Source: Spirochaetota bacterium
GTDB lineage: Bacteria; Spirochaetota; JAGLSM01; JAKPMW01
Direction: 5' to 3'
Assembly: GCA_031283155.1 (NCBI GenBank)
Contig: JAITCI010000080.1
Coordinates: 1-43,995, forward strand
Length of the DNA: 43,995 bases
The notes below the pieces were generated by a model. The model did no database searches, was not told where the DNA came from, and saw only the letters and a list, made by a program, of their open reading frames with translations. A program made the translations under genes and the position numbers. Shown here piece after piece: positions 1 through 8,779 of this stretch. Position 1 is the first letter of the stretch. Each line of letters begins with the position of its first letter.

Positions 1-425
1 ACAGGCTGCGTGATAGCACCCCCGACGCCGCCTTTATTAAAATCCGCACCCTCAAACGCCAGATCCGTTATAACAGGGACGGTGCCGGACACGCTGCCGA
101 CGCTGTCTTCGCTGCCCGAAGCACTGTCGCTTGAGCCGCCGCTTACGCTGCCCGCGCTCTCTTCGCTACCCGAAGCACTGTCGCTTGAGCCGCCGCTGAC
201 GCTGCCCGCGCTCTCTTCGCTGCCCGAAGCACTGTCGCTTGAGCCGCCGCTTGCGCTGCCCGCGCTCCCTGTACTGGACGCCCAGCCAGCCAAAGAGCTG
301 CTCACCGCATCTTCTTCAAAAATCTCGTTTTCCTTGCAAGCCGCAAATATCCCACAGAAAATAAAAACGATCAGAGGATATATGAGCAGTTTCCCAATTG
401 TTGAAAGTTTACTGGTTTCCGGCAT
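1..425 (-). CDS. Lipoprotein with Ser/Gly repeat linker (5' part only)
   Basis: The reading frame runs from an ATG at 425 down to the window edge without a stop, so only the first 141 codons are present. A GAGGAGGGG ribosome site lies just upstream of the ATG. The N-terminus has a hydrophobic segment (about residues 12-28) followed by IFAAC, a spirochaete-type lipobox with the lipidated Cys at residue 30. Residues 45-110 are a low-complexity linker made of an 18-residue Ser/Gly/Glu/Asp repeat (SAGSVSGGSSDSASGSEE). After it a non-repetitive region starts (VPVITDLAFEGADF) that I do not recognise. The linker style resembles that of the FGE lipoproteins near 35-38 kb, so this is probably a surface-displayed lipoprotein with a C-terminal domain outside the window. 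A reading in the opposite frame (10-462, plus) is rich in Pro/Leu and is an artefact of the repeat. Confidence 0.75.
   Translation of the reverse strand, partial: MPETSKLSTIGKLLIYPLIVFIFCGIFAACKENEIFEEDAVSSSLAGWASSTGSAGSASGGSSDSASGSEESAGSVSGGSSDSASGSEESAGSVSGGSSDSASGSEDSVGSVSGTVPVITDLAFEGADFNKGGVGGAITQP
106..267. repeat. 54-bp in-frame tandem repeat, three units
   Basis: Three 54-bp units begin at 106, 160 and 214 and differ at only a few positions. Each encodes 18 residues of the Ser/Gly-rich linker of the lipoprotein on the minus strand. Because 54 is a multiple of three, unit gain or loss would change linker length without breaking the frame. Confidence 0.85.
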
Positions 426-849
426 TTTCCCCTCCTCTTCCGCTTTGAGGAATGGCTCGTGACAAAATATGCAACATACAATTGTGAAAATGCCAGGAAG
501 CGGGCGCTGGAGCATACAGGCAGGATTTATCCCTGCCAATCGGGGGCATAAAAACACCCCTAAACCTTATAGTATATCCTAAACTGAAAATTTCGCAAGA
601 TAAATTTTCGCTGACAGGACGTCAGCGCCCCGAGCTGCGACACGGATGTCGCACGTTTTTACGCGGGGCTGCTGACAGGACGTCAGCGCCCCGAGCTGCG
701 ACACGGATGTCGCGCGTTTTTACGCGGGGCTGCGAAGCCGGATGCGGCGCGATCCCCCCCCCATTTATGCCTGTACCCACAGGGCATAAAGGCACTTCGC
801 CTGTTGCAGCCCCCAAAAAAACTACACACGCAGAGCAGAGCGCTCATCG
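426..849. other. Intergenic region with hairpin repeats, no gene seen
   Basis: No convincing gene. It holds the 61-bp tandem duplication at 610-731 and a hairpin at about 764-790 (TTTATGCC ... GGGCATAAA around a TGT-ACCC-ACA core). The metal operon ends at 850; a T7 run on the minus strand lies about 35 bases beyond that stop with only a weak stem (GAGC...GCTC) before it, so the operon terminator is not clear. Confidence 0.6.
610..731. repeat. 61-bp tandem duplication of paired hairpins
   Basis: Two directly abutting 61-bp copies (610-670 and 671-731) differ at one position. Each carries two small hairpins: CTGAC-AGGAC-GTCAG, and GCGACA-CGGA-TGTCGC (637-652 in copy 1). Related hairpins with a GACA/TGTC stem occur in at least three other intergenic regions of this window. 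Confidence 0.85.
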
Positions 850-1713
850 TTATGGGAGCGGCTCCACATGGATGGTCGCGCTGATGCCGAAATTGCCCGC
901 AATCATATCCTCGATCTCGCTGGCTATCTCGTGGCTCTTTTCGATGGTCATATCGCGCGGGAGGCGGATATGCAGGGTAAGCTCTTTTTGGGTGACGTAA
1001 TCGTGCAGGTGAAAATGATGCAGCTGCAGGGCTTCGGGATGCGTCGAGGTGATACGCGCGGTGATCTTTTGGATCAGCTCATCATTCGGTTTTTCGCCCA
1101 GCATCTTGGTAACAGTTTCCTGTATGATTTCCCAGGCCGCGTAAAACAGGAAGAGCGCGACTATCGCGGCCAGAGCAGCGTCAAGCCACCAGTAGTCCTG
1201 CACGAACAGAATGCCCAGCACCACCAAAAGAGATGCAATGGCGTCGGATCTGTGGTGCCAGCCGTCGGCCTTAACGGCTTCGTTATCGGTCGCGCGCGCG
1301 ATATAAAAAGCGTATTGCGCCAAACCCTCCTTGACCAGCACCGAGATGATCATAATCGCGAGCGCGAGGGAACCAAAAACGACCGGCTCGCCTTCGCTCT
1401 TTCCGAATTTTTCCACCGCCTGCTTCAGAAAATCATAGCCAATGATGCCCAGCAAAAAAGCCATAAAGAGCGCCGCGATCTGCTCCCAGCGCCCGTGTCC
1501 GAAGGGATGCTCCCTGTCGGCTTTTTTGGACATGAGCTTTGCGGCGATCACCAGAATAACGGAGCTGATGGAGTCCGAGAGGGTGTGCCATCCATCCGCT
1601 ATCATGGCGAGTGATCCCGTGATAGCGCCCACCCAGAATTTTGCCGCCGCGAGAATGGTATTGATAATAATGGAAACTATGCCCTCGACATAGCCGCCCT
1701 GCACCTTATCCAT
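850..1713 (-). CDS. Cation diffusion facilitator (CDF) metal efflux transporter
   Basis: A 287-residue inner-membrane antiporter of the CDF family, expected to export divalent metal (most likely Zn2+) in exchange for protons. Six hydrophobic segments fill the first 210 residues. The two metal-site helices carry ADGWHTLSD (H43xxxD47) and ADGWHHRSD (H153xxxD157), and HPFGHGRWE (about 69-77) is the usual family motif after the second helix. The C-terminal 80 residues are the cytoplasmic ferredoxin-like domain with several His residues (LHHFHLHDYV). Its start overlaps the end of the P-type ATPase gene by 8 bp, which suggests translational coupling and places it third in the CadC-like repressor / ATPase / CDF operon. 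Metal choice cannot be settled from sequence; HxxxD in both sites favours zinc. Confidence 0.92.
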   Translation of the reverse strand: MDKVQGGYVEGIVSIIINTILAAAKFWVGAITGSLAMIADGWHTLSDSISSVILVIAAKLMSKKADREHPFGHGRWEQIAALFMAFLLGIIGYDFLKQAVEKFGKSEGEPVVFGSLALAIMIISVLVKEGLAQYAFYIARATDNEAVKADGWHHRSDAIASLLVVLGILFVQDYWWLDAALAAIVALFLFYAAWEIIQETVTKMLGEKPNDELIQKITARITSTHPEALQLHHFHLHDYVTQKELTLHIRLPRDMTIEKSHEIASEIEDMIAGNFGISATIHVEPLP

Positions 1714-3850
1714 TATAGCCTCCGCGCCGCATCGCGTTTAAGACAACCAAAAGCGTAACGCCCACGTCGGCAAAAACGGCCTCCCACATCGCGGCCATGC
1801 CCAGCGCGCCGAGCGCGAGGAATGCGGCCTTTACCCCCAGCGCAAAGACGATATTCTGCCGGACGATCCGCATGGTGCGCCGCGATATATTTATGAGTTC
1901 GCCTATTTTGGATGGCTCGTCGGTCATCAGAACCACATCGGCGGCCTCAAGCGCGGCGTCGCTGCCGAGTCCGCCCATCGCGATCCCAACATCCGCCGCG
2001 GCGAGCACGGGCGCGTCGTTGATCCCATCACCGACAAAGGCGATTTTCGCGGCGGGCTGCGCTTTCGCGGCGTCCAGCTCCCGGAGCTTCGCGGCCTTTT
2101 CGTGCGGCAGGAGTCCGCCATAAGCCTCGTCGAGCCCCAGAACCTGGGCGATAGCCGCCGCGATCTGCGGGCGGTCGCCGCTTAACATCACGGTTTTGCG
2201 GACTCCCTTTTTTTTGAGCGCCATGACCGCAACGCGGCTGTCCGGCTTGATCTCGTCGGCAATGACCAGGCAGCCCGCGCTTTGACCGTCATGGGCGACG
2301 TAGACAAGGGTTCCGATATCATCGCATTTTTGGTAAGCTATTTTATTTTTTTCCATGAGCGCCTGATTGCCCGCCAGAATAACCTTGCCGCCCCGGATGA
2401 CCGACACGCCGTTGCCGGCATACTCGGTATATTCGGAGAGATCATCGCGGTTCAAGCCTGTGCGATAAGCCTGCATAACGGAAAGCGCGATGGGGTGATT
2501 CGAAAACGCCTCGGCGGCGGCGGCGAGCGCAAGCAGCTCCTGCTCGGTTACGCCCGATGCGGGATGGAGCGCGGTCAGTTTGAAAACGCCCTTTGTGAGG
2601 GTTCCCGTTTTATCGAATACAACCGTGTCGAGATGGGTACAGGCCTCAAGATAATTGCCGCCCTTGACCAGTATCCCGCTTTTGGATGCCCGCCCGATAC
2701 CGCTGAAAAAGCTGAGGGGAATGGAGAGTACCAGCGCGCATGGGCAGGAGATCACCAGAAAGACCAGGCTGCGATGGAGCCATTCCCGCCAGTCCCCGCC
2801 AAACAAGAGCGGCAATACCGCGAGCAGCACCGCACTTATAACAACGACGGGGGTATATATCTTCGCAAATTTGGTAATAAAATTTTCTGTTTTGGCCTTT
2901 TTGCCCGCGGCGTTTTCCATGAGGCTGATGATTTTGGCGACAGTGGATTCGCCGAAGGTTTTTTGGACCTCGATGGTCAATACCCCGCTTTGGTTCAGGC
3001 ACCCGGAGAGTACCGCGTCCCCCGCGCGCGCCCTTCGCGGAATGGATTCTCCCGTGAGGGCGGAGGTATCCAGCATGGATTCGCCCTCGAGCACAATTCC
3101 ATCCAGCGGGATCTTTTCCCCGGGCTTCGCGATAATCACATCGCCCGCGCGCAGGGTATCGGGCGCAACCCTGACGAGATCGCCGCCCTTTTTCAGGTTT
3201 GCGTAATCGGGGCGCAGATCCATCAATGCGGTGATGGATCTCCTGGAGCGGTCAACCGCGATATCCTGAAAAAACTCGCCGATTTTATAAAACAGCATAA
3301 CGCTCACGGCCTCGGCGGGCTGGTTGAGGGCGAATGCGCCGAGGGTCGCTGAAGCCATCAGGAAGTTCTCGTCGAGAATCTGCTTTCGGACAATATTTTT
3401 CGCGGCGTTCCAGAGGATATCCGCACCCAGAATTATATATGCCGCGATAAAAACGCCCAGCGTAATATATTCAAGTGTTTGCGCATGAATTTGCAAAACT
3501 TCCGGAAGCAGAACAGCGAGAAGAAGCGCGGCAGCTCCGGCAAGCAGCCCCGCAAATTCGCGCCCATGCTCCCCGAATTTGAGGGAAGACATCTTCGGGC
3601 GGGCGGCTGCCGGATCGCGCGTTTTTTCGAGGACGATAACGTCCGGTTCATGAAGCCGCACAGCGTCTTCGATTACCGGTGTGATTTCCCCCTGATATCC
3701 GTCCGCGAGCTGCACCCGCAATGCGGCGCTCGCAAAGACAAGCCTGGCGGAAACCACGCCTTCCAGGGCAAATACCGCAGCCTCGATCTTCGCGGCGCAG
3801 TTGGGGCAGTCCAGCCCCTGCAAAAAATATTCCTTCATCGTCGTATCCAT
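1706..3850 (-). CDS. Heavy-metal P1B-type ATPase (Zn/Cd/Pb exporter, ZntA/CadA type)
   Basis: A 714-residue metal-exporting ATPase. The N-terminus is a single HMA domain with the metal site GLDCPNC (C15, C18). Later features are the actuator TGES (266-269), the transmembrane metal site CPC (369-371), the phosphorylated aspartate in DKTGTLTKG (about 413), and the hinge GDGINDAP. The last helix contains DVGVTLLVVLNAMR, where the Asp matches the conserved P1B-2 Asp of ZntA-like Zn/Cd/Pb pumps; copper pumps lack it. The gene starts 22 bp after the ArsR-family repressor stop and overlaps the CDF gene at its 3' end, so all three should be one transcript. Met1 and Met5 are both possible starts. I infer Zn2+/Cd2+/Pb2+ from family motifs and from the cysteine pattern of the regulator. 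Confidence 0.93.
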   Translation of the reverse strand: MDTTMKEYFLQGLDCPNCAAKIEAAVFALEGVVSARLVFASAALRVQLADGYQGEITPVIEDAVRLHEPDVIVLEKTRDPAAARPKMSSLKFGEHGREFAGLLAGAAALLLAVLLPEVLQIHAQTLEYITLGVFIAAYIILGADILWNAAKNIVRKQILDENFLMASATLGAFALNQPAEAVSVMLFYKIGEFFQDIAVDRSRRSITALMDLRPDYANLKKGGDLVRVAPDTLRAGDVIIAKPGEKIPLDGIVLEGESMLDTSALTGESIPRRARAGDAVLSGCLNQSGVLTIEVQKTFGESTVAKIISLMENAAGKKAKTENFITKFAKIYTPVVVISAVLLAVLPLLFGGDWREWLHRSLVFLVISCPCALVLSIPLSFFSGIGRASKSGILVKGGNYLEACTHLDTVVFDKTGTLTKGVFKLTALHPASGVTEQELLALAAAAEAFSNHPIALSVMQAYRTGLNRDDLSEYTEYAGNGVSVIRGGKVILAGNQALMEKNKIAYQKCDDIGTLVYVAHDGQSAGCLVIADEIKPDSRVAVMALKKKGVRKTVMLSGDRPQIAAAIAQVLGLDEAYGGLLPHEKAAKLRELDAAKAQPAAKIAFVGDGINDAPVLAAADVGIAMGGLGSDAALEAADVVLMTDEPSKIGELINISRRTMRIVRQNIVFALGVKAAFLALGALGMAAMWEAVFADVGVTLLVVLNAMRRGGYNG

Positions 3851-3872
3851 CTGTTCACCCGTGCGATGATTT

Positions 3873-4316
3873 TCAATCGTTCACCCGAACCAGAGAGAAA
3901 ATGGAGTGCAAAAATATATCCTTTAATTGCGTAGACCCTTTTTCAAAAATATCCTGCACATTTTCGTCTTCAAGAGAGTAATACACGGCCTTGCCTTTCC
4001 TTTCGTATTTCACAAGTTTTGCGAGGCGCAGGGATTTGAGCTGATGCGAAACGGCGGATTTTGTCGTCTCCAGGAGAGCTGCCAGATCACAGACACACAT
4101 CGGCTCGCAGGAAATCGCCCAGAGGATTTTGATGCGGGTGGTATCCGAAAACATTTTATAGAGGTTTGCGAGATCGCGGAATTCCTTTTGATCCGGCATG
4201 ACAGACCGAACGCGCCTGACAACATCCTCATGGATAACGTCACAATCACATAAAAACGTATCTTCGCTCTGCGCCGTTCTGCTGCTCTTGCTCTGCGCCG
4301 TATCCCGTTTCGCCAT
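3873..4316 (-). CDS. ArsR/SmtB-family metal repressor, CadC-like
   Basis: A 147-residue winged-helix repressor, first gene of the metal-efflux operon. I place the start at the ATG at 4316 (MAKRDTAQ) behind AGGGGGC; an in-frame extension to 4433 would run through the operator and promoter and is unlikely. Helix-turn-helix residues lie around 80-105 (LLETTKSAVSHQLKSLR). Two cysteine pairs are visible: C23/C25 in the N-terminal arm and C74/C76 in PMCVCDLA. This matches the alpha3N metal site of CadC (N-terminal arm plus a CVC motif), which senses Cd, Pb and Zn. Metal binding should release it from the palindromic operator just upstream. Confidence 0.92.
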   Translation of the reverse strand: MAKRDTAQSKSSRTAQSEDTFLCDCDVIHEDVVRRVRSVMPDQKEFRDLANLYKMFSDTTRIKILWAISCEPMCVCDLAALLETTKSAVSHQLKSLRLAKLVKYERKGKAVYYSLEDENVQDIFEKGSTQLKDIFLHSIFSLVRVND

Positions 4317-4347
4317 GGCGTTGCCCCCTGGGAGTATTTCCTGAATC

Positions 4348-4409
4348 TTATCACGGTTGAACAATAGTTCAACCGTGATAACTATAAACCCACTTGCTCC
4401 ATAATTCAA
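4348..4409 (-). promoter_or_regulatory. Promoter and perfect palindromic operator of the metal-efflux operon
   Basis: On the minus strand a -35 TTGAAT (4404-4409), a 17-bp spacer and a -10 TATAGT (4381-4386) form a good sigma70-type promoter. Next to the -10, overlapping it by one base, is a perfect inverted repeat with 15-bp arms and a 4-bp centre (4348-4381; core TTGAAC-AATA-GTTCAA). Centre and half-site resemble known ArsR/CadC/SmtB operators. Bound repressor would cover the transcription start. Confidence 0.85.
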
Positions 4410-4534
4410 AAGAAAAATTTCCGCATTATGCAATCAGAAAATCAGGCCATTGGGCAATCCGCGCCTGCCAAAGCGGTGTTATATTTAACAGTACAAGCGC
4501 GCGAAAGCGGCAAAAAACGCCGGAGGAGTCCCGA

Positions 4535-4981
4535 ATGATTGCCGGATCAGAAAAATTACATGGTTTGGTCATTCTGGCGGCACTTCTGCTCGCCGCCTGC
4601 GGCGAATACAGCGGCAGCGATTCCGGCAACAGCTTTGCCTGGGATATGCGCGGAACCTGGAAATCCAATGACCAGACCGTGATCAGCGGAACTCTTGTGA
4701 TTGACCGCGATACAATTACCATCTCGGGGTATAACGAAGCCCAGGCATATGATTTATTGCCCGATCCGAATCAGCTTCCGTTTAAGAATTTCACCAAAGG
4801 CGCGGCGCTCTCCGCGTATTCGGTGAGTAACGAGATGTACATCCATGACAAAGGGGCTTGGCAAAGCGGCATCCCCTATACCAACTATACCACAGGTACC
4901 TCTTCCGCCAACAGGCAGGAATTTCTGCTCTTCAATTTTGGCGGAAGAGAGGAACGATTACAAAAGATCGCCGAGTACTAG
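4535..4981 (+). CDS. Small lipoprotein, unknown function
   Basis: A 148-residue protein starting at the ATG at 4535, chosen because GGAGGAG stands 7 bases upstream and a signal peptide follows at once. Residues 10-21 are hydrophobic and end in LLAAC (C22), a clear lipobox. The mature part is short and has a lipocalin-like pattern of alternating strands (MRGTWKSNDQTVISGTLVI, DTITISGY), ending in Tyr. The opening 'GTWKSND ... GTLVI ... ITISGY' recalls small treponemal lipoproteins, but I cannot name a function. It is divergent from the metal operon and monocistronic. The unusually long frame upstream of 4535 is not coding. Confidence 0.75.
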   Translation: MIAGSEKLHGLVILAALLLAACGEYSGSDSGNSFAWDMRGTWKSNDQTVISGTLVIDRDTITISGYNEAQAYDLLPDPNQLPFKNFTKGAALSAYSVSNEMYIHDKGAWQSGIPYTNYTTGTSSANRQEFLLFNFGGREERLQKIAEY

Positions 4982-5008
4982 GGCGTGTCCCTGAAGTGTT
5001 TTTTTGTC

Positions 5009-5040
5009 ATTGCTAGGGAAGTGAAACTTCCCTAAGCAAT
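5009..5040. repeat. Palindromic intergenic element (GTCATTGC ... GCAATCC type)
   Basis: A hairpin with 14-15 bp arms (ATTGCT-AGGGAAGT / ACTTCCCT-A-AGCAAT) around GAA, one bulged base. It sits between the convergent ends of the lipoprotein gene and pgi. Its outer bases (TTGTCATTGC and GCAATCCACG) resemble a palindromic repeat reported in many bacterial genomes; that resemblance is from memory. No T-run follows, so it is not a classic terminator. Confidence 0.6.
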
Positions 5041-5156
5041 CCACGCAGGGGAGTAAATTTTACCTGCATTATACACTCATGCCCATCAAAATACATACAT
5101 ACCGGATCCATGAGACGTCTCTTGCGCGCACATTCCGAAAAAAAACACAACGCGCC

Positions 5157-6797
5157 CTACTTGCGCATTCTCTTCCAGGCGTTGATCAGGCCGTTGGTCG
5201 AAGAGTCGTGCGACGATACCGGGGTTTCACTGCCGAGTTCCGGAAGAATCTTTTTCGCGAGTACCTTGCCGAGTTCCACCCCCCACTGATCGAAGCTATA
5301 GACATTCCATAAAATTCCCTGTACGAAAATTTTATGCTCATACATCGCAACCAATGAACCCAGGGTGCGCGGGGTCATGATCTTAAACAGGATGGAGTTG
5401 GTTGGCTTATTGCCGCTGAAAACCTTAAAGGGCGCGAGCACCTCGGCGTTTTTTTGCGGTACCAGCTCCTGCATAACCGCATCGCGCGATTTCCCGTTCA
5501 TGAGCGCCTCGGTCTGCGCAAAAAAATTGGAGAGCAGAATTTTATGATGCTCGCCCAGCGGATTCAGGCTGATCGCGGGGGCGAGAAAATCGCAGGGAAT
5601 CAGCTTCGTCCCCTGGTGGATGAGCTGGTAAAAGGCGTGCTGCCCGTTTGTGCCGGGCTCGCCCCAGATTATCGGCCCGGTTTGCCACGAGACGGGTTCG
5701 CCGTCGCGCCCGACCGATTTGCCGTTGCTCTCCATATCGCCCTGCTGGAAATAGGCCGCGAAGCGGTGCATATACTGATCATAGGGCAGAATCGCGTGGG
5801 AATGCGCATTGAAGAAGTTATTGTACCAGACGCCGAGCAGCGCCAGGATAACCGGGATGTTCTGCTCAAAACCGGAAGTCCGGAAATGCTCGTCCATGGC
5901 GTATGCTCCATCAAGAAGTTCCTCAAAGGCGGCAAAGCCAAGCGCGCAGGCTATGGAGAGCCCAATCGCCGACCAGAGGGAATACCGTCCCCCGACCCAA
6001 TCCCAAAAACCAAACATATTGGCGGGATCGATCCCGAACTTTTTGACCTCGATCTCGTTTGTGGAGATCGCGACAAAATGGGCGGCGACAAATTTTTCGT
6101 CCTTCGCGCTCTGCAAAAACCAATCCCTCGCGGAAAGCGCGTTGGTCATGGTTTCCTGGGTTGTGAATGTTTTGGATGCAATCATAAAAAGCGTACTCTC
6201 AGGATGCAGGCCTTTCAGGGTTTCCGCGATATGCGTCCCGTCCACATTGGATACGAAGTGCACCTTCAGTTCCGGCTTCGCGTAATGCTTTAACGCCTCG
6301 CACACCATAACAGGTCCCAGATCAGATCCGCCGATCCCGATGTTCACTATATCGGTTATGCGCTTTCCGGTATAGCCCTTCCACGCACCCGAGATCACCG
6401 CCTCCGAAAACCCGCGCATCTTCTCCAGCACCGCGCGCACATCGGGCATGACGTCCTTTCCGTCAACAAGGACGGCCCGATCAGAACGGTTGCGAAGCGC
6501 GGTATGCAAAACAGCGCGGTTCTCGGTTGCGTTGATGTGTTCTCCGTCGAAAAACTCGCGGATAGCTTTGGGAAGCTGCATCTCGTTTGCGAAAGAAACA
6601 AGCGCCGCCAGAGCTTTATCATCCATTATGTTCTTTGAATAATCCACGAGTATGTCTTCAAAATGAAGGGAAAAGCGCCCGAAGCGCCCTGGATCGGCGG
6701 CAAAGAGTTTACGTATATTGGTATCCGCAAGCCTCTTCGACTCCTGTTCGAGAACCTTCCATGCGGCAGTGGTATTCGGTTTTTTCTTTGATAACAT
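5157..6797 (-). CDS. pgi: Glucose-6-phosphate isomerase
   Basis: A 546-residue cytosolic enzyme that interconverts glucose 6-phosphate and fructose 6-phosphate, the second step of glycolysis. Length fits the long bacterial/eukaryotic form. The sugar-phosphate site [10 protein letters not shown] is near residue 155, the SIS-domain stretch [13 protein letters not shown] near 209-221, [11 protein letters not shown] near 267-277, and both family signatures are present, the second as [14 protein letters not shown] near 495-508. [15 protein letters not shown] carries the catalytic His region. A strong GAGGAGGG site precedes the ATG at 6797. It lies 38 bp after the DEAD-box gene on the same strand, so it may be read from that transcript. 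A possible weak terminator (short CGCAA/TTGTG stem and eight T) follows the stop. Confidence 0.96.
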   Translation of the reverse strand: MLSKKKPNTTAAWKVLEQESKRLADTNIRKLFAADPGRFGRFSLHFEDILVDYSKNIMDDKALAALVSFANEMQLPKAIREFFDGEHINATENRAVLHTALRNRSDRAVLVDGKDVMPDVRAVLEKMRGFSEAVISGAWKGYTGKRITDIVNIGIGGSDLGPVMVCEALKHYAKPELKVHFVSNVDGTHIAETLKGLHPESTLFMIASKTFTTQETMTNALSARDWFLQSAKDEKFVAAHFVAISTNEIEVKKFGIDPANMFGFWDWVGGRYSLWSAIGLSIACALGFAAFEELLDGAYAMDEHFRTSGFEQNIPVILALLGVWYNNFFNAHSHAILPYDQYMHRFAAYFQQGDMESNGKSVGRDGEPVSWQTGPIIWGEPGTNGQHAFYQLIHQGTKLIPCDFLAPAISLNPLGEHHKILLSNFFAQTEALMNGKSRDAVMQELVPQKNAEVLAPFKVFSGNKPTNSILFKIMTPRTLGSLVAMYEHKIFVQGILWNVYSFDQWGVELGKVLAKKILPELGSETPVSSHDSSTNGLINAWKRMRK

Positions 6798-6835
6798 AAC
6801 ACCCTCCTCTTTGGTTTCTCTGTACCCGCGCGGCT

Positions 6836-8779
6836 CTATTCGCCCTGATTATCATTATTGCCCTGCGCGTTATGCCCGCGATGGCGGACATGGACTCCGG
6901 TCTGGCGTGAACGGTGAAAATCGCCGCTTTTTTTATCCCGCGTGTGTCCGGTGCGCTCGCGGCGCGATCCGGTGCCCTCGCGCGCAGGTCGGCCTTCGGG
7001 GCGCGCGGATTCTATCTTGACCGCATAGCGGTCAAACTTTTTTTCATTGACCGCCGATATTATCGCTTCCGCTTTTTCCTGCGCCACCGAGACATGGCTA
7101 TACCCGTCACGGATATGGACGTGCGTGATCCGGCTTTCATCTACGCCCGATTCCGCCGCGATAAAACTGCGGATCGAAGACTCATTGGCGCCATGCTTGC
7201 GGCCTATATTCATAAACAACCGCGCGGTGGCTCCTCCTGCGTCGGAAACAGGATGTTTTCGCGCCGTGTGCGATACAGCGTCGCTATAACCTCCGGCGCG
7301 GGGATGCGCGGTCTGGCCTGCATTTTGTTTACCGTGAATTTTGCGCTGAAATCCGCCTTCGTCCGGCTTATCGGACGCTTGTAACTGAAAACCGCCTTCG
7401 CTGCACTGCAGGACGAGCCACGCCAGAGCCTTGCCGCGTTTCGTAAACGGAATATGCTTTTTCATTTCCTTATAAACAGCCCTGATATCGTCTGTCTGTA
7501 TCCCCTGTAATATTTTATCAAACATTTTTTTCATCCTTTCTGAATATGCCTGCTCCTCGTCCGGGACGGGGAGTTTGTGAATGGCAATATGGTTTGCTTC
7601 CTGAATTTTGAAGAGATCATGATACTCGGCCGGACTGATAAGCAGAATGCTCCGTCCGCTTGCGCCGGCGCGCCCTGTGCGCCCGGTGCGATGCACAAAG
7701 AGTTCGGGGTCAAGCGGAACATGGTAATGGATCACATGCGTGACCTCGCGGATATCCAGCCCGCGCGCGGCGACATCGGTGGCCACAATGATGGTCGTCT
7801 CGCCGGAACGGAAGCGCGCCATCACCGCCTCGCGTTTGGATTGCGGAAGATCGCCGTGCAGATTCTCCACCGGATATCCCTCTTTAATCAAACTCCGGTA
7901 AACCTCATCGGTATCGATCTTCGTGTTGGTGAAGATGATGGCCTTGGTGATCCTCTCGCAATCGATGATGCGCATGAGACACCGCAGACGTTCGTTTGCC
8001 TGGCTCCTGCCCTCGCGAACCGAAACGCGGGTGCCTGTCCTTCCGCGACTACGCTCCGCAGAAGCGGGCGCGGCTGCATCCTCATCGTCTGCCCCATGAA
8101 TTTCGCAGAAAAAATGCTCCGTTGTGTCCACCAGGACATTCTCGAGCGAGGTGGAATGCACTACCTCCTTATGTAAATAGTTCTGCGCCATTTTCTGGAT
8201 GCGCGGCGGGAGGGTCGCCGAAAAAAACATGGTCTGCCTGCTCCTGGGTACGGCGGACATGATGGTATGCACCTCTTCGTAAAACCCCATGTCGAGCATC
8301 TCATCCACCTCATCCAAAACGGCGATATGCACCTGATTCAGCTTGAGCTGCTTCTGGCGCATGAGATCAGCCACCCTGCCCGGCGTACCAACGACGATCT
8401 GCGCGCCCGCAGCCAGCGCGTCCACCTGTGGCTGCTGCCCTACCCCGCCATAGATCGCGACAACACGATATTCGGGGATGAGTACCGTCACCTTTTCGAC
8501 TTCCGCCGCCACCTGTTTCGCGAGTTCGCGGGTGGGTACAAGGACAATGGCCTGCACGAATTTTTTGTGCGGATCCAGCCTCTCCGCTATCGGAATCGCA
8601 AAGGCCAGGGTTTTTCCCGTGCCGGTCTGCGCCTGCCCAAAAACGTCCCTCCCCTGGAGCGCGTCGGGAAGCACCAATCGCTGAATCGGCGTGGGCACGA
8701 CAAAGGAATATTTAACCAGCGCCGCCTGTACCTTATCGGAGAGTTCCAGCTCCGAAAATTTATCGAATTCAACTGTCAT
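6836..8779 (-). CDS. DEAD-box ATP-dependent RNA helicase with DbpA-type RNA-binding tail
   Basis: A 647-residue RNA helicase. The start is the ATG at 8779 behind GGAGAG; the frame upstream of it overlaps the preceding gene and is not translated. In order: Q motif ([13 protein letters not shown]), Walker [22 protein letters not shown], the DEAD-box motif as DEVD, SATLPP, then the second RecA domain with [18 protein letters not shown] and [11 protein letters not shown] charged insert of about 40 residues ([10 protein letters not shown]...) splits the two RecA domains. Near the end, [12 protein letters not shown] to YAVKIESAR is a DbpA-like RNA-binding domain, followed by a basic, Arg/Gly-rich tail. 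This fits CshA/DeaD helicases of ribosome assembly or RNA decay. The ATG overlaps the stop of the TPR gene by 11 bp, so the pair is translationally coupled. Confidence 0.92.
   Translation of the reverse strand: MTVEFDKFSELELSDKVQAALVKYSFVVPTPIQRLVLPDALQGRDVFGQAQTGTGKTLAFAIPIAERLDPHKKFVQAIVLVPTRELAKQVAAEVEKVTVLIPEYRVVAIYGGVGQQPQVDALAAGAQIVVGTPGRVADLMRQKQLKLNQVHIAVLDEVDEMLDMGFYEEVHTIMSAVPRSRQTMFFSATLPPRIQKMAQNYLHKEVVHSTSLENVLVDTTEHFFCEIHGADDEDAAAPASAERSRGRTGTRVSVREGRSQANERLRCLMRIIDCERITKAIIFTNTKIDTDEVYRSLIKEGYPVENLHGDLPQSKREAVMARFRSGETTIIVATDVAARGLDIREVTHVIHYHVPLDPELFVHRTGRTGRAGASGRSILLISPAEYHDLFKIQEANHIAIHKLPVPDEEQAYSERMKKMFDKILQGIQTDDIRAVYKEMKKHIPFTKRGKALAWLVLQCSEGGFQLQASDKPDEGGFQRKIHGKQNAGQTAHPRAGGYSDAVSHTARKHPVSDAGGATARLFMNIGRKHGANESSIRSFIAAESGVDESRITHVHIRDGYSHVSVAQEKAEAIISAVNEKKFDRYAVKIESARPEGRPAREGTGSRRERTGHTRDKKSGDFHRSRQTGVHVRHRGHNAQGNNDNQGE

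Noticed and set aside
10..462. Plus-strand 150-residue Pro/Leu repeat protein
   Set aside because: It is the antisense of a better minus-strand lipoprotein with ribosome site, signal peptide and lipobox.
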